The notes beneath the pieces were generated by a model. It made no database searches, was not told the DNA's origin, and saw nothing but the letters and a program-made list of their open reading frames with translations. DNA of 40,071 bases, taken from NCBI GenBank assembly GCA_937967805.1, contig CALBTC010000136.1, positions 1 through 40,071 on the forward strand, written 5' to 3'. Source of the stretch: an uncultured Anaerolineaceae bacterium. Its GTDB lineage: Bacteria; Chloroflexota; Anaerolineae; Promineifilales; Promineifilaceae. Position numbers and translations under genes: made by a program. Shown in pieces: positions 7,719-15,300 of this stretch; the stretch's first letter is position 1; each line of letters begins with the position of its first letter.

Positions 7719-9650
7719 TTACTCCGACTTTACCGCCGACTGAAAATCAGCAGTGGCCCGTTCTTCTCCCGGAACCACATTGCGTACGTTGTGCCACAAC
7801 CGCTGCAGATGCACGCCCAGCCCACCGGGCAGCGCCATGACTGTCAAAACAAAAACAAGTCCCAATACCAACGTCCACCATTCCGGTATCCAAATGCTAA
7901 CGTAATATTGCAAGAAGAGGATGACGGCAGTTCCCAGCAAGGGACCCCAAAACAGCCGCGAACTGCCGATGATCACCATCAAGGTGACCAAAGCAGACAT
8001 CGCCGCGGCTAAAAAGGAAGGCACCACCGTGCCGCCAAACCAGGCAAACAGTACACCGGCCACGCCGGCAAACAGGCCCGCCAGCACAAAAGCAATGTAC
8101 TTAAACAACCACGGGTTATATCCCAGATGGCTCATCCGCAGCTCATCATCACGAATCCCTTGCAGCGCCAGGCCAAAGGGGGAATGGACGAGGCGATAAA
8201 GAATGAAGAGAGAGACGGCCGTTACCAGCAGCGCCAGATAATAAAACGAGACCGCATTCAATTGAAACGGCGCCATAAAGTCCGGGTAAGGAATCCCAAA
8301 CAAGCCATTGCTCCCCCCCGTCAGCCTGGTCGCTTTTAGGGCAATGGCAGCCAGCAGCTCGCCCAAGGCCAGGGTAACAAACAAAAAGTAAACAGCCCGT
8401 ACCCGCAAGGCAATGAGACCAAACAGCGCGGCGACGGCCGTTGCCGCCACAATCCCGGCCAACAGCAGCAGCCCAAAATTTGTCACGTCCAACCTCGTTA
8501 CCAAGATGCCGGCCGTGTACGCCCCCACACCAAAAAAAGCCGCGTGCCCCAAACTAAACAGCCCGGTATAGCCAAACAGTAAATTCAAGCTCATGGCAAA
8601 CAAGCCAAAAATTAAGATTTGGGTCAGCATGGTGCGCAAATAAGGGGGTAAAAAAGGCGGCGCAGCGATGAAAACAAGCAGCAGGAGCAGGTGAGGCAAT
8701 AATTTGAGCAGCCTGTTCCACTGACCATGTCTGATTTGGGTGCGGCGCTGCACGGAAACGGCCGTTGGCGGTGGCGGCATTCCCCGCGCGCCCAACTGTA
8801 TCCGGCCCAACAGCCCTGTCGGCCTAAATAACAACACCAAAATAAAGAAAACATACATCGTAAACGCGGCAAACTCCGGGAAAAATGTCTTGCCCAGCGA
8901 ATCAACCAGACCAATCAGCAGCGCCCCCACAAACGTCCCTTGCACCCGGCCCACACCGCCAATCACCACCACAATCAGCGCCTGAATCAAAATAGGGAAG
9001 CCCATATCCCAACTGGCGCCCGTAATCGGCGAACCGAGAAAGCCGGCGAAGCCGGCCATCCCGGCACCCAAAAAGAAAACCCCGGAACTGACCAGAGCAA
9101 AGTTAATGCCTAACCCCATCGTCATTTCCCGATCATCCATCCCCGCACGCACAATCGAGCCGGCCCGCGTTCGTTCCTGCAGCCACCAGGAAGCGGCAAA
9201 CACAGCCACCCCCACCCCGATCAAAATGAGGCGATACACCGGAAACGCCAGGCGTCCCATCGGAATCGAAATCTTGACCGCTTGCGGCACCTGCCCCAGC
9301 AGCGGATACGCCCCCCAGGCCCAATAGGCCAATGCCGAAAAAATATACACAAAGCCCAGCGTTAGCAGCACCTGGTCATTAAACTGCCTGTACAAACGGC
9401 TCAAAAAGCCGCGCTCCATTAACAATCCAATAAACCCCACCGTCACCGTCGCTGCCCCCAATCCGGCCATAAAACTGCCGGTCATACCGGTTACCGCCAG
9501 GCCAATGTAGGCACCCAGCATGTACAGCGATCCATGCGCCAAATTAAGGATGCCCATAAACCCCAGCGTCAACGACAGGCCGCTGGCAATGAGAAACAAA
9601 ATCATGCCATAAGATACGCCGGTTAAGGTGATACGCAGTGCGTCAGCCAT
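7719..9650 (-). CDS. Fused branched-chain amino acid-type ABC permease (LivH-LivM)
   Basis: This 643-aa integral membrane protein joins two permeases usually encoded separately. Residues 1-290 are LivH-like (GLSLTLGFMGILNLAHGSLY). Residues ~305-625 are LivM-like (MSLNLLFGYTGLFSLGHAAF, and the GIRDDELRMSHLGYN coupling loop). A short hydrophilic linker with an RRTQIRHGQWNR segment connects them. It should form the whole translocation path with LivG and LivF. The last residues (ATADFQSAVKSE) lie outside the membrane domain and resemble translated repeat sequence rather than permease. It follows the quinone oxidoreductase gene in the operon. No strong ribosome site is visible before the ATG. Confidence 0.95.
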   Translation of the reverse strand: MADALRITLTGVSYGMILFLIASGLSLTLGFMGILNLAHGSLYMLGAYIGLAVTGMTGSFMAGLGAATVTVGFIGLLMERGFLSRLYRQFNDQVLLTLGFVYIFSALAYWAWGAYPLLGQVPQAVKISIPMGRLAFPVYRLILIGVGVAVFAASWWLQERTRAGSIVRAGMDDREMTMGLGINFALVSSGVFFLGAGMAGFAGFLGSPITGASWDMGFPILIQALIVVVIGGVGRVQGTFVGALLIGLVDSLGKTFFPEFAAFTMYVFFILVLLFRPTGLLGRIQLGARGMPPPPTAVSVQRRTQIRHGQWNRLLKLLPHLLLLLVFIAAPPFLPPYLRTMLTQILIFGLFAMSLNLLFGYTGLFSLGHAAFFGVGAYTAGILVTRLDVTNFGLLLLAGIVAATAVAALFGLIALRVRAVYFLFVTLALGELLAAIALKATRLTGGSNGLFGIPYPDFMAPFQLNAVSFYYLALLVTAVSLFILYRLVHSPFGLALQGIRDDELRMSHLGYNPWLFKYIAFVLAGLFAGVAGVLFAWFGGTVVPSFLAAAMSALVTLMVIIGSSRLFWGPLLGTAVILFLQYYVSIWIPEWWTLVLGLVFVLTVMALPGGLGVHLQRLWHNVRNVVPGEERATADFQSAVKSE

Positions 9651-9673
9651 AAGAATCGTGTTGCCGGTTGCGG

Positions 9674-10630
9674 TTACATTGTCAACACAATGCGCCCGCC
9701 AGGGTGCGTGGTTTGCAAAATCTGGTGTGCAGCGCGGGCCTCTTCAATCGGAAAGCGGTGCTTGATGTTGGCCGAATAACGGCCGTTTTCGACCGCGTCA
9801 CGCACCGTGTCCAGTAAATCGGGACGTAAATCAAAGGCCACCACTTTCACTTCCACGCCGTACTTTTTGGAGAGTGGTTCGCGGTTTTCCATCTCCACGG
9901 GGTCTTCTCGCAGCACCACGGCAATCGTGCCTCCTTCACGCATCACTTCATAGGTGTGCAGATTGGTTTCGCCGCCGATCGGATCCATGGCAATGTCAAT
10001 ATTCTGGCAAACGTTGCGGAAATCACTGTTTTTGTAATCGATGACCACGTCGGCCCCCAATGCTTTGACACGCTCCATGTTTTCCGCCGAACAGGTGGCG
10101 TAAACGGTAGCCCCAAAATGCCTGGCAATTTGCACACAGGCGGCGCCCACCCCACCAGAACCGCCGTGCACCAGCACGTTTTGCCCTTCTGCCAATTCAC
10201 CCAACTCCACCAAAGCAATCCATGAAGTGAGCATCACCATCGGCAAGGCGGCCGCTTCTTCATAGCTCATGTTGGCCGGCATTTTGCGGATGATGTTGGC
10301 CGGTACCGACAGGTATTCGGCATACGTGCCGCCGTGAAAGACGGTAATCATGCCATACACCTTGTCGCCAATCTCCAACCGATCAACGTTGTCCCCTTTG
10401 GCGACGACCTCACCGGCAAAATCGTTGCCTAACGTGTGGGGAAAACGCAAAGGAAAGAAACGCTGCAACCAGCCGTTGCGGATTTTGATGTCGTAATAGT
10501 TCAATCCGGCGGCGTGAATCTTAACGAGTACGTCATCTGCGCCGGGTGTGGGTACAGGCACCTCATTGACCTGCAACACTTCGTCGCCGCCATACCGGTT
10601 GATCTGGACTGCTTTCATGGTTTTTGTCAT
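9674..10630 (-). CDS. NADP-dependent MDR oxidoreductase (quinone oxidoreductase-like, zinc-free)
   Basis: This 318-aa medium-chain dehydrogenase/reductase has an N-terminal GroES-like fold (MKAVQINRYGGDEVLQ) and the nucleotide-binding motif GGSGGVGAACVQIARHFGA. It lacks the catalytic and structural zinc cysteines, so it belongs with NADPH:quinone/enone reductases. The start at 10630 has a clear GGAGG five bases before the ATG. It lies between the cytochrome c gene and the permease gene in the operon. It could reduce a quinone or an enone intermediate. Confidence 0.9.
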   Translation of the reverse strand: MTKTMKAVQINRYGGDEVLQVNEVPVPTPGADDVLVKIHAAGLNYYDIKIRNGWLQRFFPLRFPHTLGNDFAGEVVAKGDNVDRLEIGDKVYGMITVFHGGTYAEYLSVPANIIRKMPANMSYEEAAALPMVMLTSWIALVELGELAEGQNVLVHGGSGGVGAACVQIARHFGATVYATCSAENMERVKALGADVVIDYKNSDFRNVCQNIDIAMDPIGGETNLHTYEVMREGGTIAVVLREDPVEMENREPLSKKYGVEVKVVAFDLRPDLLDTVRDAVENGRYSANIKHRFPIEEARAAHQILQTTHPGGRIVLTM

Positions 10631-10657
10631 TTATTCCTCCGTGCTGCGCCTCAAGGC

Positions 10658-11527
10658 TTAATTCAAACTTTGCAGATAACTCCAAATGGCCATTAAATCT
10701 TCGTCGGTCATACGGCCGTACCCCACCCACGGCATAAAGGCCGGATTAATGGGCTGGCCGCCAGGCATGATGCCCGTGCGTAACGTGTGGGCAAATTCAG
10801 CAAAGGTGCGTTGGCCCCACGGGCCGCTCGCGGTAATATTTGGGGCCGGCGGTGCGCCGGGCTCAGGTCCCTGCCCGCCGGTTAAATCCAGGCCATGACA
10901 AAAATCACAGCCGCCAATTTTCACCAGATAGGCACCGTAATCTGCCGGGGGAGACGGCCGTTTCGCATCATGATCAATCACCCGCGCCCGCACCACTTCC
11001 CCCGACTGTCCTGAGTTGAGCAGCGCCGTCACCACCGGATTCAGCGCCAGGCCCGGCGCGGTGTTGTCCACCGGCGCCAAACTTTTCATGTAGGCAATCA
11101 CCGCGCCCAAATCCGCATCGCTCAGATGGAAATAATGGTCGGTGGGCATGAAGATGAGGCCATGTCCTTCTGGGTCGACCCCGTGCCGGATGGCCCGTAC
11201 CCAATCGGCATCACTGTACGTCTGACCCACGCCGCCGGCGCCGGTGGTCAGGTTGGGCGTGTGAATGTAGCGGAACGGATCGTCGATCATCTCTTTGCCG
11301 GCCAAATCTTCGCCATGACAGACCACACAGACCAGGACAGACTCCGCCAGATAACGGCCGTGTGCAATGCTGGCCCCATCCGTCGGAATAAGTATCGTTT
11401 CCGGCTGCACGTCAAAGGCCACCGTCAACGGCGAACCGGGAATGACGTTGAGCAGCACCACGGCCAAAATGGCCACACCAGCCAGGAAGAGCATGAAAAT
11501 GGCCGCCCATTTAATGAGTCGTTTCAT
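10658..11527 (-). CDS. Membrane-anchored diheme cytochrome c
   Basis: The protein is 289 aa from the ATG at 11527; a TTG nine bases upstream is an alternative. A single N-terminal transmembrane segment (WAAIFMLFLAGVAILAVVLL) anchors it with the rest outside. There are two CxxCH heme c sites, CVVCH in the first half and CDFCH in the second, each followed by methionine-containing segments that may give the sixth ligand. This is like diheme c subunits that take electrons from alcohol/aldehyde or quinone-linked dehydrogenases. The gene overlaps the preceding MDR gene by 17 bp, so the two are translationally linked. It implies that an oxidation step in this operon feeds the respiratory chain. Confidence 0.9.
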   Translation of the reverse strand: MKRLIKWAAIFMLFLAGVAILAVVLLNVIPGSPLTVAFDVQPETILIPTDGASIAHGRYLAESVLVCVVCHGEDLAGKEMIDDPFRYIHTPNLTTGAGGVGQTYSDADWVRAIRHGVDPEGHGLIFMPTDHYFHLSDADLGAVIAYMKSLAPVDNTAPGLALNPVVTALLNSGQSGEVVRARVIDHDAKRPSPPADYGAYLVKIGGCDFCHGLDLTGGQGPEPGAPPAPNITASGPWGQRTFAEFAHTLRTGIMPGGQPINPAFMPWVGYGRMTDEDLMAIWSYLQSLN

Positions 11528-12524
11528 CGTCTCCAATCACTTTCACCAAAAACTTGCCCACCTGTTCACCGTGAAAAACCTGGGCAAAGGCTGTGGGCAG
11601 ATTTTCAAATCCGTCCACGACGGTTTCTTTGTAAACGAGACGGCCGTTGTGGAGCCAATCAGCCAGTTGCTGCTGCGCCCGCGGGAACTCGGCGGCGTAA
11701 TCATGCACCAAAAAACCGCTCATTTTGGCCCGTTTTAGAATCATCGGCAGGAGGTTGCGCGGGCCCTGCTCCTGGCCGCCTTCGTTGTAGTTGGCAATGG
11801 TGCCGACGAGCACCACACGGGCATGGACGTTGAGGTTGGCCATGACGGCATCGTGCATTTCGCCGCCGACCAGATCGAGAAAAACGTCAACGCCATTGGG
11901 ACAGTGTGCCTTCAGGGTGGCGGCTAAGTCGTTGGTTTCAGTGTAATCAACGGCCGTGTCGTACCTTAACTCACCCGTCAAATAGCGGCATTTTACAAGG
12001 CCATCGGCAATGCCGACGGCCGTGCAGCCCTGCAACTTGGCCAACTGCCCGGCCACAGAACCGACTGCCCCCGCCGCCCCAGAGATGATCACGGTATCGC
12101 CCGCCTGCGGCGCTCCCTGCCGCAGGGCAAAATAAGCCGCCAGCCCGGGCGACCCCAAAATGCCCAGGCTGGTAGAAACAGGACCAAGCGCCGGGTTGAC
12201 CGGCGTCAATCCCTGCCCGTCTAACAGCGCAAATTCCTGCCAGCCAAATTCACCGGCCACAAAATCCCCGGCGGCAAATTTGGGATGGCGCGAGGCAATC
12301 ACCTGCCCCACACCTCGCCCCAGCATTACGCTGCCCAGCGGCAGCGGCGGCACCTTGCCCTGGGCGCTCATCCGCAGCCGGGGGAACGGGTCCAGGCCGA
12401 AGTAGTGCGCCTGCACCACAAGTTCACCGTCCGCCGGCTCAGGCACGGCCGTTTCCACCAGCGTAAAATGCGCCGGCCCCGGCAAGCCGTCGGCGTAGGC
12501 GGTAAGCTGCCACTGCCGGTTCAT
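11511..12524 (-). CDS. NADP-dependent MDR oxidoreductase (PTGR/CurA-like)
   Basis: This 337-aa medium-chain reductase has the leukotriene B4 dehydrogenase/prostaglandin reductase pattern: GSVMLGRGVGQVIAS in the N-terminal domain and GAAGAVGSVAGQLAKLQGC for NADP binding. Members reduce alpha,beta-unsaturated ketones or aldehydes. Its start overlaps the alpha/beta hydrolase stop by 4 bp (ATGA), a sign of coupled translation, and its own 3' end overlaps the cytochrome c gene. The substrate is probably an unsaturated carbonyl formed in the pathway; this is inferred from context. Confidence 0.9.
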   Translation of the reverse strand: MNRQWQLTAYADGLPGPAHFTLVETAVPEPADGELVVQAHYFGLDPFPRLRMSAQGKVPPLPLGSVMLGRGVGQVIASRHPKFAAGDFVAGEFGWQEFALLDGQGLTPVNPALGPVSTSLGILGSPGLAAYFALRQGAPQAGDTVIISGAAGAVGSVAGQLAKLQGCTAVGIADGLVKCRYLTGELRYDTAVDYTETNDLAATLKAHCPNGVDVFLDLVGGEMHDAVMANLNVHARVVLVGTIANYNEGGQEQGPRNLLPMILKRAKMSGFLVHDYAAEFPRAQQQLADWLHNGRLVYKETVVDGFENLPTAFAQVFHGEQVGKFLVKVIGDDETTH

Positions 12525-13360
12525 AACAATCCCTCCAGGAACGCCAGCACTACCTCGTTAAATGCCTCTGGATTCTCAATATTGCTCAAATGGCCGGCGC
12601 GGGGGACGGTAGCGCGTTGGGCATTGGGCATCCTGGCCGCCATTGCGTCCAGCAGGTCAGGCGAGGCCAGCGGATCAAATTCGCCGCCGACGATCAGGCA
12701 AGGTGCGGTCACCGTGGCAAAATCGGGGTAGCCTTCATAGTTAACGACGGCGTCGAGGGTTTTTAAATAGCTCTCTTTGCGCAAGGCGGCCAGGCTGGCT
12801 TCAATGTGGGCCAACGCTTCTGGGGTGGCGTGTGGCCCGGCCAGCCGCCTGGCCAGAATGGGGGCAATGTCGGCCGGGGTTTTGCCTTCTTCGGTTAACG
12901 GCCGTTGGCGCAGCCGCAGCGCCTCTTGATCCTGGGCCAGCTTCTCCGGCCCTCGTTTGGCCACGCTTGTATCGGCGATGACCAAACCGGCCACCCGCTC
13001 CGGCTGCCGTCCGGCAAAATCAAGGGCAATGCGCCCGCCCATTGACAAGCCGACCAGGTATACCTTTTCAGCGGTAAAATAGTCCATCACCCGGCCAATA
13101 TCCTCACTAAAATCGCCAAAATCAAGCGCACCCTCATTGTCGTCACTGTCGCCATAGCCGCGTGCATCCCAGGCAACGGCCGTAAACCGTTGCCCAAACA
13201 CCGGCAGCTGCGCCTGCCAGTTGGTACGATTACCGCCCACGCCGTGCAAAAACAGGAGCAGCGGCCCCGCGCCGGCCACATCCACCGCGATTCGCGGCGC
13301 GGGGAGGATGCGGATTGACTTCACGAGGACGGCAGCTCCGGATTCGTTACGCCAGTTCAT
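12521..13360 (-). CDS. Alpha/beta-fold hydrolase
   Basis: The protein is 279 aa from the ATG at 13360, which has an AAGGGA ribosome site. The ATG seven codons earlier lacks one. Visible features are the oxyanion segment LFLHGVGGNRTNW, the nucleophile elbow GLSMGG, the acid in GGEFDPLAS and the histidine in RAGHLSNIE. This is the complete Ser-Asp-His triad of PcaD-like lactonases and related C-C or C-N hydrolases. The gene overlaps the NicX-like gene by 14 bp. In nicotinate catabolism NicX is followed by the alpha/beta hydrolase NicD (N-formylmaleamate deformylase), so an analogous job is possible, but the sequence alone does not show NicD specificity. Confidence 0.9.
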   Translation of the reverse strand: MNWRNESGAAVLVKSIRILPAPRIAVDVAGAGPLLLFLHGVGGNRTNWQAQLPVFGQRFTAVAWDARGYGDSDDNEGALDFGDFSEDIGRVMDYFTAEKVYLVGLSMGGRIALDFAGRQPERVAGLVIADTSVAKRGPEKLAQDQEALRLRQRPLTEEGKTPADIAPILARRLAGPHATPEALAHIEASLAALRKESYLKTLDAVVNYEGYPDFATVTAPCLIVGGEFDPLASPDLLDAMAARMPNAQRATVPRAGHLSNIENPEAFNEVVLAFLEGLL

Positions 13361-14393
13361 CAAGCAATTTCCCTTTCTCAATAATCATCTTGCCGTCCAA
13401 CACCAGCGTGCAGTTGCGAATGGTCAAATCGTAGTGGCCAAGCGTAAAGCGTTCGGCGCGGGGATTGGCTCCCGTGGAAAACAGAAAGGTTCCGGCCGCG
13501 GCGCGCCCTTCGGTGGCGTTCACGTCTCCTTTGTCGTACATCATCAATGAATCCCAGCGTGCGCCATGATTCATCCCCCAACTGATGTGCGACGTGCCGT
13601 ACGCTTCGGGGTCGTTCCACGCTTCAAAGTAGGACCGCATCAGGTCGGCATCCCACCCGTCCCCTTCGATGTCCGTCACATAATCATCTTTGATGACCAG
13701 GGCCACGGCCGTTTCCAAATAGCGCTTAAAGGTAAAGTTGATGTCGCCCGGATTGAGCACGAGACGGCCGTTGACCGCCTGCGGCTTGGGAAAACAACTG
13801 CTGATGCCGCCCGGCCAACTGGCCCACGCCCCCGGCTCATCAACAAACCCCATGTTGCCCCCCGCAAAACAATCATCTATATCCACATGCAAATCGGTGC
13901 CCGTGTCTGAGGTGATGTGCAGATGTTTGCCTTCGGCCATCATTTGGCGGCCAATGAGGATGCGCCGCTTCATGTCTGCCTCACCCCTGGTGCGCTCGAG
14001 CGATTCGGGATGGTCATTGCTGATGTAGAGCATGCGCGCCCCGCCCTGGCGAATGACGGGCATTTCTGGCGAATGGATCAGCCCTTCAACCGTGCAGTCA
14101 ACCACCAAACCACAGGCTGCCAGCGCATCGATCACCGGCTGCAAGCCGCCAATGGCCGGCGACGATCCGGATGAGCGAATGGGCACCGCTGCTTCCTGCG
14201 GCGGGGTGGGCATGACGATGTGAAACGGCCGTGCCCCCAGCCGCAGCAGCGCCAGCTCCGCCAGATGGACATTGACCGGCCTTGACTGCGTCTCGGAAAT
14301 GATGCCCACAATCTCACCCGGCTGCACGCGGCACAGCTCAAATTGGTGCACGAATGTGTCGATCCATTTGCCTTCGATTCGGTCTTGTAACAT
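13347..14393 (-). CDS. 2,5-dihydroxypyridine 5,6-dioxygenase (NicX) family protein
   Basis: This 348-aa protein matches my memory of Pseudomonas NicX in length and over many blocks: the RPVNVHLAELALL region, HSPEM...GARMLYIS, DMKRRILIG, SDTGTDLHVDID, DEPGAWASWPGG, YGTSHISWGMN, FLFSTGAN and GHYDLTIRNC. The NicX iron ligands (two His and an Asp as H-x-D, about 50 residues apart) correspond to His269, His320 and Asp322 here. NicX is a metal-dependent ring-cleaving enzyme with an aminopeptidase-T-like fold. It opens 2,5-dihydroxypyridine to N-formylmaleamate. Neighbouring hydratase and hydrolase genes agree with ring cleavage. Whether the substrate is a dihydroxypyridine or another ring is unknown; an M29-type peptidase is the alternative reading. 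Confidence 0.82.
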   Translation of the reverse strand: MLQDRIEGKWIDTFVHQFELCRVQPGEIVGIISETQSRPVNVHLAELALLRLGARPFHIVMPTPPQEAAVPIRSSGSSPAIGGLQPVIDALAACGLVVDCTVEGLIHSPEMPVIRQGGARMLYISNDHPESLERTRGEADMKRRILIGRQMMAEGKHLHITSDTGTDLHVDIDDCFAGGNMGFVDEPGAWASWPGGISSCFPKPQAVNGRLVLNPGDINFTFKRYLETAVALVIKDDYVTDIEGDGWDADLMRSYFEAWNDPEAYGTSHISWGMNHGARWDSLMMYDKGDVNATEGRAAAGTFLFSTGANPRAERFTLGHYDLTIRNCTLVLDGKMIIEKGKLLDELA

Positions 14394-14410
14394 AGGATTG
14401 CCTTACAAGC

Positions 14411-14458
14411 GTAATTGAGTAACTCAGTAATTGAGTATTTACCCAACTACTCAATTAC
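14411..14458. repeat. GTAATTGA-type octad repeat with inverted arms
   Basis: GTAATTGAGTAA is followed by CAGTAATTGAGTA and then the reverse-complement arm TACTCAATTAC, giving an 11-bp stem around a ~10-nt loop. It spans the 53-bp gap between the hydratase and NicX-like genes and provides the hydratase's last codons. It is the same family as 6164-6195. Confidence 0.75.
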
Positions 14459-15217
14459 AACCTTCACTTTTCCATACTTGCCAAAATCCGCCGCAACCAC
14501 ACGGCCGTTTCCCGCCTCAATCGCCCCTACCAGATCGCCTGTGGCTACAAGCTGCCCGGCCCGTAGCGGATCGCCCCGCCTGGCGCGATCATTCGCCAGC
14601 CAGGCCAACGTCGCCAGCGGATGATAGGCAATGTCTGCGGCACAGCCCGTACTTTGACATGCACCATCCAGATAAAAAGCCACTGATTGCTGCATTAATG
14701 CTTCTACTTGCCACTTGCCACTTGCCACTTGCTTGCCAATCACCAACCCATCATTAAACCCATTGTCAGCCACGATGCACCAACCGCCCGCGCCGATCGG
14801 GTCGGCGTAGCTCACCTGGTTGAGTTCGAGAGACGGGTAAACGGCCGTTACCACCTCCACAATTGTCTCCGCATCAAACCGCTCCTCGATGCGCAAATCA
14901 CGACCAATCCGGCAGGTGTATTCGGCGCCAATAGTGAACTTGCCGAGCAGCGGCCGTAGCGAACCGCCATTGGCCGCAAAGCGAGATTGAAACACCCGCC
15001 CGGCAAACGGCTCGGCCAACCCCAACGCCTGCTGCCCGCGGGCCGTCGCCGCGCCAATCTTCCAGCCCACGACCGGCTCCCCGATCCAGGCAGCCAGGGC
15101 ATCGGCCGTGGCATACGCCTCGCTTAGCGAAGCGGGCCTGGCCTCAGCGGGGATGGTTTGCAAGATACGGCCGTTTTGCCGCACACTCTTTAAGAGAGAG
15201 AAAAGAGACTCATTCAT
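14447..15217 (-). CDS. 2-keto-4-pentenoate hydratase-like protein (MhpD family, FAH fold)
   Basis: The protein is 256 aa from the ATG at 15217 (MNESLFSLLKSVRQ). The 15 codons before it in frame are translated heptad repeat. It shows the hydratase/decarboxylase pattern WIGEPVVGWKIGAATARGQQ, the acidic metal-site stretch FTIGAEYTCRIGRDL and YADPIGAGGWCIVADNG. This Mg-dependent family adds water to 2-hydroxypentadienoate or decarboxylates 4-oxalocrotonate in meta-cleavage pathways. Around residues 160-171 a run of ACTTGCC heptamers (14706-14737) has replaced the normal sequence with ASGKWQV-like residues, near a loop that is usually variable. It probably stays functional because the flanking conserved blocks are intact. 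Confidence 0.87.
   Translation of the reverse strand: MNESLFSLLKSVRQNGRILQTIPAEARPASLSEAYATADALAAWIGEPVVGWKIGAATARGQQALGLAEPFAGRVFQSRFAANGGSLRPLLGKFTIGAEYTCRIGRDLRIEERFDAETIVEVVTAVYPSLELNQVSYADPIGAGGWCIVADNGFNDGLVIGKQVASGKWQVEALMQQSVAFYLDGACQSTGCAADIAYHPLATLAWLANDRARRGDPLRAGQLVATGDLVGAIEAGNGRVVAADFGKYGKVKVVIE
14706..14737. repeat. Exact heptamer repeat (ACTTGCC)n inside a coding sequence
   Basis: Three exact copies of ACTTGCC followed by a degenerate fourth (ACTTGCT) lie within the hydratase gene. Because 21 bases make seven codons, the tandem keeps the frame and encodes a GKWQVAS-type peptide. It has a different sequence from the GGTAATC heptads but the same 7-bp period. Confidence 0.85.
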
Positions 15218-15221
15218 ACTG

Positions 15222-15291
15222 GGTAATCGGTGGTCAGTAAACGGTAATCGGTGATCCACCACCGATTACCATTTACCGATTACGGCTTACT
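15222..15291. repeat. Heptamer tandem repeat with perfect inverted arms
   Basis: The 7-mers GGTAATC, GGTGGTC, AGTAAAC, GGTAATC and GGTGATC are followed by reverse-complement units CGATTAC, CATTTAC, CGATTAC and GGCTTAC. The 13-mer GGTAATCGGTGGT at 15222-15234 is exactly complemented by ACCACCGATTACC at 15258-15270. The array fills the gap between the solute-binding protein and hydratase genes and is the clearest example of the family here. Confidence 0.85.
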
Positions 15292-15300
15292 GAAAAACTG

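Noticed and set aside
14706..14737. CRISPR-like array
   Set aside because: The units are 7 bp with no spacers, and they lie inside a gene. No cas genes are present.
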